From assembly GCF_002878395.1 (NCBI RefSeq), contig NC_061115.1, positions 53,567,352 through 53,631,351 of the forward strand: DNA of 64,000 nt, read 5' to 3'. The stretch comes from Capsicum annuum (taxonomy: Eukaryota; Streptophyta; Magnoliopsida; Solanales; Solanaceae). Position numbers and translations under genes: made by a program. How positions within the stretch are numbered: the first letter of the stretch is position 1; every line of letters begins with the position of its first letter. The notes under the pieces were generated by a model. The model saw only the letters and a program-made list of their open reading frames with translations, searched no databases and had not been told where the DNA came from. Below are positions 12,131 through 22,114 of the stretch, in pieces.

Positions 12131-13560
12131 AACTTTTTCAATTTAATTTTCATGGCTATGAAATTTTATAAATTTATAGATAGCTACGAAATTTTTAATT
12201 TCATGGCTGTTACTAGGTAACAACTACAAATTTTGAATTCATGGCTTAGATTTCGTAACTACAGATACAATTTGTTGTAGTTTTCATGCAAATTAAGATT
12301 TCACTATTAAAATGCATGATAACACCAATAAAAAGTCTTTGGAAGAGGTTATTAGACAGGACATGACTCAAATGCAGCTTATCAAGGATATGACCATTGA
12401 TAGAAAGATATGGAGATTGAGAATTATAGTAGAATGTTAGTAGGTGGTTGTCCATCGTCTACATTCCTTACAAGTTTTGTCATTATTATCTCCTACTACT
12501 ATTGTATTTCACTATCTTAGTATTATTTGTTGTTTCCTTTGCTTTGATTAGCAAATTATTTGTTGTCAATGCTACTCTCTTCTTTAGAATCTTCGATCTG
12601 CATTTGCTTTACGTAATTGATTATTTTTTATATGTTTTACTCGAGCAGAATGTTCATAAGATAGTAAGATTGTGTACACCACCCTCCTCAAGCTCCATTT
12701 ATGAAATTACAGTAAATTTATTTTTATTGTTCTATATTAATCTATTAACATACTTGACTTAGAAAATATATGACACAATCTCTTCTTCCTTCCCCAATGG
12801 TCCCCCACCATTATTACAAATTGGTCGCATTTCCCCGCTGAAAGCTTCGATCTCACCTTGAAAAAAAACACTATAATTTTCTGTTATCGAACTCCCCAAA
12901 ATTATGCTTCTAGGTATATTCGAGGCAAATAATAAGATTCTAGGCTGGAATCTTGAAAAAAGACAACCTATATTTTGATTCAAAATCAAAGTTTCATGTG
13001 AGGTATTCCTTTCTAAAATTTTCTTTTTTTTGGTTAAAATTTTTGGTATTTTATTTATGTCTCAAACAATTACAAGATCAAATGGCCCACCAAACATCAC
13101 AAAGCAAAAAGAAGATCCAACAGCCCAATCTGTCTAGTCCAAATCTCACATCCTTTATTACATATAAAAATAAATAGGGATTCCTAACTCCTTTCTTTCC
13201 CAATCCCTCTCACACCTGCCCGATGTTTCCGCACACCTCAGTTCCTAGTTGGTACTTCTGCTCCTTTGGGTTATCATATTTTGCCCGAAGATTCTTCGAT
13301 GTCCTTTATATCAGCTTTCAAGAGTAAGATTCCCATCCTTTTGCTCATGTTTCCAAGTAATTCCTTGTACTGACCTTGTCTTGTTTCAGTTGTGTTTTGT
13401 GATAGATGGATATGGTATCTTCTTTTTACTGAGGGTGCTCGTTTAATATTGCAAGGATTCATCACTAGGTAAGTAACTATACGACTCACTCTTTGATTGC
13501 CCTGTGAAACACTGTATGCTTTAGCCTTCCCCTCCCTTTCATCCTTTGGTTGATAAAATT
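12131..13560. other. Unassigned AT-rich sequence
   Basis: Positions 12,448-12,762 hold a 104-codon plus-strand ORF of hydrophobic low-complexity residues (runs of Y, L, F). AT-rich DNA gives such ORFs by chance, and I see no promoter, splice context or family. The part from about 13,200 may be the 3' untranslated region of the LINE that follows on the minus strand, but I could not locate its poly(A) end or target-site duplication. Confidence 0.3.
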
Positions 13561-13569
13561 CTTAAGTAG

Positions 13570-14607
13570 GGGCTTCTTAATTTATCACTTTTTATGATTT
13601 TTCTTCCTTCCACTTCCATGCTCTTAAAACTTTGATATCTGCAATTATCCCTGTTTATGGCATGATTTGCTAGATAATCCGCTAACTTGTTACCTTTTCG
13701 ATAGATATATTGTATGGCTGTCTGCTTTCCTTGTATGTTTACTGTAATTTCTGCAATGATAGCTGTGATGCTCCATGGACATGACCACTCCCCTATTAAA
13801 AGTTTCTAAAGTAATAAGAAGTCAGTCTGTAAAATCACCTTGTCATAACTTGATTGCTTGCAATGTATACTAGCTTTCAACATTGCTGTAGGTTATACCA
13901 CTGTATTTGTTGTTTCCTCCATTCTGGATGCCTCAACAAATATTAAATCACGTTCCTCGTTCTTTAAACAAAATGCATAAGAACTAACTCCTGGATTTCC
14001 CTTTGAAGCACCATCAGTATTGTACTTAACCCATCCCTGATTTGGAAACTCCCACAAAACCTTTGTAACTTCAATTCCAGCTTTTATTCTCTCCAAATCC
14101 TTCAATATATCCGACCATCCTCTCTTAAAAATTCTTCCAGGCTTTCTAATTTTCAGCAACTTATGCATTGTTCTAATCACATTATGAATAACTGTCTGCA
14201 CAGAAATATTCTTTTCTTCATGCTTACTTATATTCCTTCTATTCCATAATTCTCATACTATAATACTAGGCATAGTTTTATCGTCTGCTTTGATTCCTTT
14301 CGCCATATCTGCTTCTCACCATAACATGACAACCAAGAGAGACCTTCAATATTAAAACCTGCAAAGGAACAAAATAGTACCAAGTCCTGTTAGCAGTACC
14401 ACTCCTTAAGAAAATATATGCCATTGTCTCCTGGTGAGGATTAACACAACACTATCACTTTGAGGGACCTTGCATACCACACTTCCTGATTCTGTCATCC
14501 ACCGAGATATAAAATTTCCACATTCTCCACATTAGAAAAATCATTTTGAAAGGTAAGCCTTTCACCCACATTCGCTTATAAATTTTATTAGGCTCCTCTT
14601 CGTGTCT
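13570..14607 (-). pseudogene. LINE ORF2 3' part: zf-RVT remainder and RNase H
   Basis: The open piece 14,201-13,893 encodes the RNase H signature WVKYNTDGASKGNPG, where the Asp is the first catalytic residue, then the Met-Glu-Glu-Thr helix that carries the catalytic Glu. Further on, in shifted frames, RKGNKLADYLANHAI marks the C-terminal RNase H motif at about 13.7 kb. Upstream, 14,600-14,460 gives the KIYKRMWVKGLPFKM segment of the zf-RVT domain. Frameshifts and stops at about 14.4 and 13.9 kb break it. Confidence 0.8.
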
Positions 14608-15590
14608 TGTTGACACCCAATTTTGACTTTTCATACTTAAAATTAACGCATTTTGGCTTCCTGATCGTTAAATGACACAAACGACAATTTTTCACATATT
14701 TTTTGCAATTGTTAATAAATTCTTGATAATCATCATTATTTTAGGATTTTTTACTAATTTATTGTCATATTTTAATTTTACATAATTTATTGATAATTAT
14801 CTTTAATTTCGCAAATTTTAGAATTTTTATCAATTTATTATTATTTTAATATTTTTGCACAGTCATTTACATACGTACACAATATAACACTGTATTTTTT
14901 TACTGTACAGTATAATTTTAAATATTTATAGCATAATTTTTTTTTAAAAAATACTTATATTTTTTATTTGTTATTTATATTTTTTTGTAATTATACATCG
15001 GCATTCATACTTTTTGTATATTATTTAATACGACTTACAAATGTGAGTTAATTTAATTATTTTAATACACAAAGCAATAAATTGATCAAATTAAATCTTA
15101 TCACTTTTTTTTTTTGACTTTGCTTCTCACCAACTATCCCTAATTTAAGGATTTTGTTGAAAAAAAGGGTAGATGTGATTAAATTTTCTTTTTTCATGTT
15201 TTTCCCTTTTAAATACACTACACACACAATCCACAAAGACACACATAAAAATCTGCTTCTTTCTCTCTCTTCTTTCTCCTCTCTCTAAAAAATACTCCAC
15301 CTAACACTCCACCCACTCCCCAATTCACTCACCTACCACAATTTAACAAATAATAATACAACATACACAAACGGGGCTCCATCTTTTTCCATTTTTCTCA
15401 CACAATAACAACAAAGACTCCACTAAAAATACACAGACAGATAACATATGGACACACACATATTTCTTCTTTCTTCTCTTCATCTGTCTTAAAACAATGC
15501 CGCCGCCACTTATTATTATGAGTTTCTATTATTATCTATGTTACAACTTATTCTATGTTACTATCCTAAGGGGCCGTTTGGTTTGCAAAT

Positions 15591-15669
15591 AATTTTGGGA
15601 TAAAATAATAATTTCGGGATAAAATTTTTAATTTTGGGATAAAATAATAATTTCGGGATAAAATTTTTT
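15591..15669 (+). repeat. Subterminal 39-bp tandem duplication in the TIR element
   Basis: Two nearly identical units (15,591-15,629 and 15,630-15,669), each with two GGGATAAAA motifs. They lie 20 bp inside the left terminus, where subterminal transposase-binding repeats are usually found. Confidence 0.85.
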
Positions 15670-15956
15670 ATCCGTCGTTTGATTGTAAATATTTGGGATA
15701 ACTTATGTCGGGACTAATAATTAATCCTGAGATAAGTTATCCATCCAAATGGTAGGATAACAATCCTGGGGTTATTTTTCTTTGGTATAAAATTATACAA
15801 GGACAAAAATACCCTCTTGGGATTGTTATATATAATCAAACATAATTAATATAATTTAACATAATATATTATAATTAAATATATTAACATAATATATATA
15901 TAATTAAACATAATTAACGTATATATATTCATAATATTATACGTTTGGTTGTAATG

Positions 15957-15977
<21 letters not shown>

Positions 15978-15987
<10 letters not shown>

Positions 15988-16023
15988 CGCTAATTAAACA
16001 TAATTTATTATTTATGAATATAA
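15978..16023 (+). repeat. Left arm of a 46-bp inverted repeat flanking the viral insert
   Basis: The reverse complement of 22,122-22,167 matches this segment perfectly (contains TATTATACGCTAATTAAACA). It overlaps the start of the 71-bp direct repeat by 11 bases. It belongs to the TIR element, not to the virus. Confidence 0.85.
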
Positions 16024-16083
16024 TATATTACGTGATATATAATGTAATTACATAATATATAACGAACAATATTATGACTATAT
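16013..16083 (+). repeat. Left copy of a perfect 71-bp direct repeat flanking the viral insert
   Basis: Identical to 22,176-22,246, from TATGAATATAATATATTACG to ATTATGACTATAT. Virus-specific sequence starts directly after it. It is far too long for an ordinary target-site duplication. Confidence 0.9.
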
Positions 16084-16730
16084 TTCAGGATCTCTTAATA
16101 AGCTGGGGCTAAAAACCGGCTAAAAACCACTCAGCCTACCAGACCAAGCAATAATATCGGATTAAGCTAAAGTCGGAAAATCGAACCGAAGCACCAACCG
16201 AAATAACAAAGAAATTTCGAAGTTTCTGACTGTATGGTAAATCTTTCACCCGAACAAGGGGCCTGTCAGAGATCAAACAATTTTTGTTAGCCCATGTGTC
16301 CAGTTGTTCTAATTGTGCAAAAATCGCCCTTTCTTTCCATCAGTACGGGCTTCAAAGGCACAACTCACTAGACGGAGTCACAGAGACAGAGCTATCGTAA
16401 AACTGTTGATCTCGACTGTACCTCCATTTCGGAACCAAGTCGGGAAACCATAAAATTTCTTGTATTATCTAAGTAGAGTCTGGATCTTTCATAGTTCGTA
16501 TACTTCGAGAGGTTAGAACTGTTGTATGAACATAAAAAAGGAGTCTAGCCGGACATAGTCACGGCGTAGATCTGGGAGAATTAAAGAAGACAACAAAGTA
16601 AAAAGTAAAAATTAAATATGTATGTACCTTGCCGGAGAGTCGCCGGAATAATATTCACAAAGCCAACTTTTATTGCTTTACTAAGATTATTACAAGAGAG
16701 AATAAAAGAGAATTTCTAAAAACTCCTTGT
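16084..16730 (-). other. Leader-like non-coding region of the viral insert
   Basis: This region follows the TATA box on the minus strand and ends abruptly at the 71-bp repeat. It contains the poly(A) signal near its start. In a circular form it would join directly to the movement-protein gene as the 5' leader. I could not find a convincing initiator tRNA-Met primer-binding site, so minus-strand priming cannot be located. Confidence 0.5.
16669..16674 (-). terminator. Poly(A) signal of the viral transcript
   Basis: AATAAA on the minus strand, about 85-95 nt past the TATA box. Caulimovirids use a poly(A) signal shortly after the pregenomic RNA start that is ignored on first passage and used after a full circle, giving terminally redundant RNA. 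The position fits that scheme. No transcript evidence is available. Confidence 0.45.
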
Positions 16731-16756
16731 TCTTTCTCTTCTTTAGAATGAGGCTC

Positions 16757-16764
16757 CTTTTATA
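16757..16764 (-). promoter_or_regulatory. TATA box of a pregenomic-RNA promoter
   Basis: TATAAAAG on the minus strand in the context CTATAAAAGGAGCCTC, about 100 bp after the last viral stop codon. It is followed by a short CT-rich stretch and then the poly(A) signal. It matches the layout of pararetroviral promoters, which sit after the last ORF. In the integrated state it drives transcription away from the viral ORFs, into the TIR element. Confidence 0.6.
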
Positions 16765-16866
16765 GAAGAGAAAAGGAATCTTATACAGTAATATGTGGGA
16801 CCTGTGCACAGTGTTTTACCACAGTATTTTGGAACAGTATTAGCAATAATTATTACATATTCAGAA

Positions 16867-17847
16867 TTATTTTTGGTGGCCCCATCGTAGAAATTCTTCT
16901 GCGTTGGCTAATACTTCGTCTGCATTCAGGGTTTCTGGTGGTTGGGAATCCGCGATATCATCAGTGTTTCGCTCCGTGCTATTCATAGATGTGTCCGAAG
17001 TTTGTTCGACCGTATGAAGTAATTTGTCTCGGACTTCGGCCAGATATTCTTCAATGAGTTGGAGCTTATTTCCATCATGAGCAGAGATTCTCCGAGAGAC
17101 ATAATTGAGTGATTTATCTTCAATTAAAATAGATTTTTTGGGTGTTCTTTCATATGCGGAGATTTTGTCCTTGATTTCTTCCTTTTGGTCATGTCCATAG
17201 GGAAGTTTGGTGTCGGGGTCTATTCTGAGCAGTTTATCCCAGAAATTACAATAAAAAGTCCGATAAATAGCTGGGATCTGTTGTGAATCGTAACCAATTT
17301 CAATCGACCAACGATGTATCCAAGGAATAGAGAATTCGATATAAAAGTACATTTGATCGATAGTGTCTAATTTGCAGATATGGTCAGAGAGATATAATTC
17401 GGTCAGAAATGGAGAGGATTTTTTCCATGAGTTATATAGGGAAGTATATTCTGCTGGCAAAATTTTTATCGATGGGCCGTGATTTGTCCACCAACGAACG
17501 AACCAATTTGGAATAGGTTTCTCAAAAACTTTGGGACAGATTTTGATGAACCAAGTGTGTTTATGTTTGTAATTATTGTAGTATAGCACAGAGGTGAAAG
17601 CTTTAATGTAATCCCAGTAGGTGAAATTGGCAATAGTTTGTCCTTGCGGACCCATGGGAAGATTTCGCTGCGTCATAGAGGAAATTCCCCATTCTTCAAT
17701 AGGGATGAGCTTTTTGATGACTATTTTGGAGTAGCCATGTACTCCAGGGGTGGATTCACCAAGAGGGCTGTGCTCAAAAGTTGCACTGGCGGTGTTAATT
17801 AAAATTTGCTCATAAAAAGTCCGTGTTTTGTAGGATTCTCCTGCCAT
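16867..17847 (-). CDS. Unrecognised C-terminal region of the viral polyprotein
   Basis: 326 codons from an internal Met. The region is very rich in Trp, Tyr and Phe (for example NWFVRWWTNHGPSIK at about residues 117-131 and FSIPWIHRWSIEIGYDS at about 173-189), with an acidic Ser/Thr-rich tail. I do not recognise the domain, and it has no reverse transcriptase (YxDD), RNase H or integrase motif. The frame is open upstream of this Met back to about 18,090, where it meets the preceding polyprotein in another frame. It was therefore probably the C-terminal part of that protein, not a separate gene. It sits where RT-RNase H lies in autonomous caulimovirids. The aromatic-rich style also appears at the N-terminus of the preceding ORF. 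The length of the intact frame suggests recent constraint. Confidence 0.6.
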   Translation of the reverse strand: MAGESYKTRTFYEQILINTASATFEHSPLGESTPGVHGYSKIVIKKLIPIEEWGISSMTQRNLPMGPQGQTIANFTYWDYIKAFTSVLYYNNYKHKHTWFIKICPKVFEKPIPNWFVRWWTNHGPSIKILPAEYTSLYNSWKKSSPFLTELYLSDHICKLDTIDQMYFYIEFSIPWIHRWSIEIGYDSQQIPAIYRTFYCNFWDKLLRIDPDTKLPYGHDQKEEIKDKISAYERTPKKSILIEDKSLNYVSRRISAHDGNKLQLIEEYLAEVRDKLLHTVEQTSDTSMNSTERNTDDIADSQPPETLNADEVLANAEEFLRWGHQK

Positions 17848-17873
17848 ATAAACATTAGCTGTTAAATAATTTT

Positions 17874-20800
17874 TTAAGATTCTCCATGCTTCTTCGGAGT
17901 TTTCTTGTGAGGGGATATGCTGATTTTCCAGATAAATAATGAGTTCCCTTGCTTGGAGTTTCTCATATGAAGGTTTATCTTCATTTTCAGTAATGATTGA
18001 TGCAAAGGAATCTGCAGCCTTTTTCTGATCAGATAAATAGGACTTAATCTGCTGGAATAAAGGATGAGTTTCAGGAATATCATCAAGAAATTAAGCTGAT
18101 TTTGCTTTATATTAATAAGAGCGTTTATGTCCCTAGTGACTGGATGAGTGATAAAAGGGTACGAAATTGGCTGATTTTTATATGTAGCCGTAAAACTTCT
18201 GGCATCAATATGCGTATAGGGATAAATAGCATTTATGAAAGGAGTACCTAAAATAATAGGCGGATAAATTTGATTTTTGAGCAAGAAGAAGAAATGAGGA
18301 ATACATACTTTGTCTCGACAAATATGCGTGTTAGGCAGTTTATAATTAATATCAAGAGAATGTCCGGATGCAGACCTAATAACATGAGTAGTTTTTTCAA
18401 AGTATTTTGTAGGAATCAGACCTTCTTGTATGCAACTAACGTCCGCACAACTATCAATCATAGCAACGTTAGTAATAAAGAAGCTTTTATTAATCAATAT
18501 GGTACAATTAATATACCATTTATGGGAAGAGACAATTTGCATCATCCCTAGAAAAGAATCATTTTTCGAATTTTCGGTAGTGTAATTTTCAAGGTGAAGA
18601 GTATCCTCAGAATTTTTTGAGATTTCAAAATCTTTTTCCTTTCCTTTTGAAGAAGAAGTTGAAAATTTCGTTGTTTCTTCGAGTTTTAAAAGTCGATGAT
18701 CAGTAACCATCTGATTTTGCTGGAGCGAAATAATTTCCTTTTTGAGTTTTTCAACTTCGAGTTTTAAATCGTCGAAAGTGGTGTCTCTACCAGGAGTTTT
18801 ACTTATAGCAAGCCGCCGATTTACTTCAGCTAAAGAATAAGACATTGGTTGATTTTCGAAAGTGTTATCTCTAGACGTACCAGAAGAAGCAGAAGTTTTT
18901 TGGGTAGCAAGATTAAGGATTTTCTCACGAAGTTTTTCATCTGAAACTTCTTTAAGTAATTCAAGAATATTTTCAGCGGTGAGAGTTTTAACATCAAGAT
19001 CTAGGTCTTCGAATTGCGCTTGAAGTTTATACATCATTTCATCACAATTGCACAAATCATTAGCACAGTCATCACATCTATTATTCTGATTTTGCTCACT
19101 ACCTGAATTGGGTAATTCAAAATCATTTTCAGAAGTAGAATCCGATTCAGAGTCAGAGGTATATAATAAATTATAGACTTGGTCATGAACTTCTTCAGAA
19201 AGTCTTAATGACTTAAGTTTTTGCAATTTGCAATTGGGAGCAATATGACCGTATTGATTACACTTATAGCATTTGATTTTTGCTAAATCACGCTTCGAAT
19301 GATTTTTAGCAAATCTAGTAGACTTTCGGAAGGACTTTCGAGCTTCGCGCTCTTCCTTACTCCGATGCCTAGAGTGTTTGGATTTATAGTAAGGTCTGGA
19401 TTTGGAATATTTTCGGGATTTTTGAACCAAGGGTTTTTCCATGCCGAATTGTTCACAGAAGTCGCCCAATTGAGATTTCTCTCTGAGCTTATCAAGCTTG
19501 ACTTGTCTAGCTAATTTTAGCTCATTACAGAGGGCTAAGCCTTCTTGTGTACAAGCTACAATTAGTTGACCATAAGTTTTTTCAGAATAAGGAATTTCGC
19601 CATAAGATCCTCTAAGAGTTTTACGAACACGTGCAGCAAATAGGGGGGGAAGTCCGTCAATGAATTTAGCTTTCCAATGTTCATACTTACTCTCGGGTAA
19701 GTCCATGACGCGACTAAGAAAGGTGTCTTTATACCAACGAAATTCGCCTAGATGGCGGCATTTTAAACCATTGAGAAGGGTTCTAATATTTTCGTATTGA
19801 TTAGTAAATCGTCCACCAAAATGTTCAATAATAGTTAGCATGAGTGTATAAACTGCATCTGATCTACCTGCCGGGAGAGCACGACCAAGATTATCTTTCC
19901 CCGGTTGATCATTTGTAGCATTAAAGATAGCTTCGCGTTTTGTATCATCTAGAAAATTATCCCACCAACCTCGAAGTTGACCAGTGAAACCCGCAACAAT
20001 CATTTTACAAATTGTTTGGTCATTTCGAGTGGTGCTAGAACCAGTGGATTTAGTGGCTAAAGCGATTGTAGCATACATAGACATACGATGAATAAGGATA
20101 GAGATTTGTCGGTCGGATAATCCGTCAATATTCCATTCATATATAGCGTCACCGCTATAAGACGTATTTGTTTGATTCCAATCCCGTTCCTCTATCAGAA
20201 CATCTTGGGGAGTAGGACGTGGATAATAGGCAGTAGACATACGGGGAATATCCGCGTATTTTTTCCCTGGCTGTCGTTTAAAAATACCTTTGAGTTTGTA
20301 AAGTTCAGTCGAGAGATCCTTACTTGGATTGTCAGAAGAATCAAGATCATCCGCAAAGTTGGATTCAAGATTGTGAACAAACTCATTTGAAATATTCAGT
20401 GGTTGAATATGTAAATGCGAGAATTTTTTATCTAGGAGTTTTTCTAATTGATCGATTGGAGAGTCTTGTGTGAAACCATCGATTTCAATAGGTCGTTGAA
20501 TACAGGGTTTTGAAAGAATAAAACCTTCATCAATCGGTTGTTTGGAAGTAGAAGGAATATCAGCGGAATTAATTTTTGTACTAAGCTGGGTTACCAGAAC
20601 AATAAGTTCATCGAGTTTGGTATCCAGAGAAGAAATATGTTCACCGAGAACTTTAACATAAAGACTTAAATAATTATTTTGAGATATAAGATTATTTATT
20701 TCAGAGATAGTAATTTTTCCTACATCGTCATGAATAAATTTTTGAAAGGCTGAAAAAGTCATGCCTGTGTTATTTGGGAGAATAAATGACGATTGAGGAG

Positions 20801-21086
20801 GATAACAGGCTTGAGTGACTGTATCGTCAGGATTTTGATAGGAACGTTCTATAAGCTTGATATACGACGGCAGATAAGCTGACATAAACCAAGGAACAAA
20901 AAAGATAATTTGATTATGCAGAACACACATTTCATAAAATTCTTCAGAAATATTTCGTAATTCATCCTGAGTATAGGTTTCAAAAAACCAAGTCCTAAAA
21001 TTGGTCCATTTTTCAGTAAAAAATTCCTTTTGAATATATTTTCTTGCCTGAGAACCAGGACTAAAATCAATAAGTTGTCCTAACAT
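17874..21086 (-). CDS. Capsid (zinc-knuckle) and aspartic-protease polyprotein, frameshifted near its end
   Basis: 1070 codons, starting two bases after the movement-protein stop, which suits reinitiation or polycistronic translation as in caulimovirids. Residues 1-140 are aromatic-rich and unrecognised. A coiled-coil-like segment lies at about 145-170. The capsid/gag-like core is at about 330-560 and contains GFTGQLRGWWDNF. A basic Lys/Arg/Ser stretch precedes a CCHC knuckle, CYKCNQYGHIAPNC (about 604-617). Acidic and coiled-coil linkers follow. An aspartic-protease-like domain starts with MIDSCADVSCI at about 875, where the usual D-T/S-G is D-S-C, and ends with ILGTPFINA near 940. The last ~72 residues differ in style from the rest. 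A one-base shift near 18,090 moves the natural frame into the one that continues to 16,867, so the protein was longer than seen here. Confidence 0.7.
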   Translation of the reverse strand: MLGQLIDFSPGSQARKYIQKEFFTEKWTNFRTWFFETYTQDELRNISEEFYEMCVLHNQIIFFVPWFMSAYLPSYIKLIERSYQNPDDTVTQACYPPQSSFILPNNTGMTFSAFQKFIHDDVGKITISEINNLISQNNYLSLYVKVLGEHISSLDTKLDELIVLVTQLSTKINSADIPSTSKQPIDEGFILSKPCIQRPIEIDGFTQDSPIDQLEKLLDKKFSHLHIQPLNISNEFVHNLESNFADDLDSSDNPSKDLSTELYKLKGIFKRQPGKKYADIPRMSTAYYPRPTPQDVLIEERDWNQTNTSYSGDAIYEWNIDGLSDRQISILIHRMSMYATIALATKSTGSSTTRNDQTICKMIVAGFTGQLRGWWDNFLDDTKREAIFNATNDQPGKDNLGRALPAGRSDAVYTLMLTIIEHFGGRFTNQYENIRTLLNGLKCRHLGEFRWYKDTFLSRVMDLPESKYEHWKAKFIDGLPPLFAARVRKTLRGSYGEIPYSEKTYGQLIVACTQEGLALCNELKLARQVKLDKLREKSQLGDFCEQFGMEKPLVQKSRKYSKSRPYYKSKHSRHRSKEEREARKSFRKSTRFAKNHSKRDLAKIKCYKCNQYGHIAPNCKLQKLKSLRLSEEVHDQVYNLLYTSDSESDSTSENDFELPNSGSEQNQNNRCDDCANDLCNCDEMMYKLQAQFEDLDLDVKTLTAENILELLKEVSDEKLREKILNLATQKTSASSGTSRDNTFENQPMSYSLAEVNRRLAISKTPGRDTTFDDLKLEVEKLKKEIISLQQNQMVTDHRLLKLEETTKFSTSSSKGKEKDFEISKNSEDTLHLENYTTENSKNDSFLGMMQIVSSHKWYINCTILINKSFFITNVAMIDSCADVSCIQEGLIPTKYFEKTTHVIRSASGHSLDINYKLPNTHICRDKVCIPHFFFLLKNQIYPPIILGTPFINAIYPYTHIDARSFTATYKNQPISYPFITHPVTRDINALINIKQNQLNFLMIFLKLILYSSRLSPIYLIRKRLQIPLHQSLLKMKINLHMRNSKQGNSLFIWKISISPHKKTPKKHGES

Positions 21087-21088
21087 GT

Positions 21089-22114
21089 TTAAACAGAATT
21101 AATGTCGAATTCCATCTCGGAAGGAGTAGGATTTTCATTATAGAAATCTTGAACAATATTGGTTTTGGAGTTTATTTTAATTTTATCAACATTATGAGAA
21201 GTCGTTGGTAAATCTGCAGAGTTTAGAGTATGTAATGATGCAGCGCGATTTCTAGCGGGGCCATATATAGGTGCAGAAGGTTCAATAGGAGAAATGTGCT
21301 GAATTTGCGGAAGTCTTCTAGGTAAAGAGAAAGAATTTCGATAAGTAGGAGGACTATTGTCAAATTGAAGACAAATTTGTCCATCTGAGTTCTGAGTTAC
21401 TCGTGTTAACTCTGAATTAGTTACTTCATTTGCTAACTGCTTTGGAGAAGTAACTGAGTTTAAAACCCAAGTCTGAGGGAAGTCAATTTCATCCCACCGA
21501 ATAGGTCGTCGAGTAGTTATTTTGGATTTGATAAAATTTGTTTCAATAAGAAGAGTGCAATCAGAATTATCATCTATCAATTTACACCGAGGATTTAAAG
21601 TAGATAATAGGCGATAGTATATGCGGTAAGATAAGCCAATAAGTTCAGATCCGGGAGCATAATTATATCCATGTGTTTTTACGTTTAGGGTTAAGGCATG
21701 AAGGATATTTACATCAGTTAAAGATAATAATAAATTAGGCTGAGTATTGAAATAAACAGGACCATACGCAAGAGTTGATTCGATAGAACCCATTAAAGAT
21801 TTTCGGAAATTTAAATTTCTAGCATCGCGTAGAGCGGCTAAAAATGTCTCAGGAAGACCCTTTAAAGTTAGAGGTCGAAAAGCAATTTGTACAAGGCCAA
21901 TATGCATATAGTTAAAATTGCGTTTAAAAATATCAATATCTCGCTTGTGCAGAAGTTGAATAATCTGTTCATCAGCATTTAGAGCAAGAGATTGTTCTGA
22001 GGTTTTAATAATCTGTTTGTGTTTGATTTTATCAAAAAACCCATAATCATAAATAGTTTTTAATTCAACCTTCGGAATAGTCCATTTATTTAGAAGATCT
22101 ATATCTTGAGGCAA
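21089..22114 (-). CDS. Viral movement protein (30K superfamily, caulimovirid-like)
   Basis: 341 codons, intact. Proteins of this family form tubules or gate plasmodesmata so that virus can pass between cells. The core fits the 30K pattern: a YGPVYFNTQPNLLLSLTD strand-loop with the conserved Asp (about residues 117-134), then GSELIGLSYRIYYRLLST (about 154-171). The C-terminal third is Ser/Pro/Asn-rich and variable, as usual. The start Met is seven bases inside the junction with transposon-derived sequence, so no viral promoter or leader remains upstream. Plant LTR retrotransposons seldom carry movement proteins, so this gene is the main reason for calling the insert pararetroviral. Confidence 0.75.
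   Translation of the reverse strand: MPQDIDLLNKWTIPKVELKTIYDYGFFDKIKHKQIIKTSEQSLALNADEQIIQLLHKRDIDIFKRNFNYMHIGLVQIAFRPLTLKGLPETFLAALRDARNLNFRKSLMGSIESTLAYGPVYFNTQPNLLLSLTDVNILHALTLNVKTHGYNYAPGSELIGLSYRIYYRLLSTLNPRCKLIDDNSDCTLLIETNFIKSKITTRRPIRWDEIDFPQTWVLNSVTSPKQLANEVTNSELTRVTQNSDGQICLQFDNSPPTYRNSFSLPRRLPQIQHISPIEPSAPIYGPARNRAASLHTLNSADLPTTSHNVDKIKINSKTNIVQDFYNENPTPSEMEFDINSV

Noticed and set aside
12448..12762. 104-codon hydrophobic ORF as a possible membrane protein
   Set aside because: Low complexity in AT-rich DNA, with no signal-peptide or membrane-helix pattern beyond chance and no promoter or splice context.
16084..16160. A TGGTCTGGTAGGCTGAG-like stretch on the minus strand as a viral tRNA primer-binding site
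   Set aside because: Only a few bases agree with the TGGTATCAGAGC site, with no extended match. Not enough to annotate.
18270..20390. Plus-strand and alternate minus-frame ORFs of 63-93 codons inside the capsid-protease region
   Set aside because: Shadows of the 1070-codon frame, without domains of their own.
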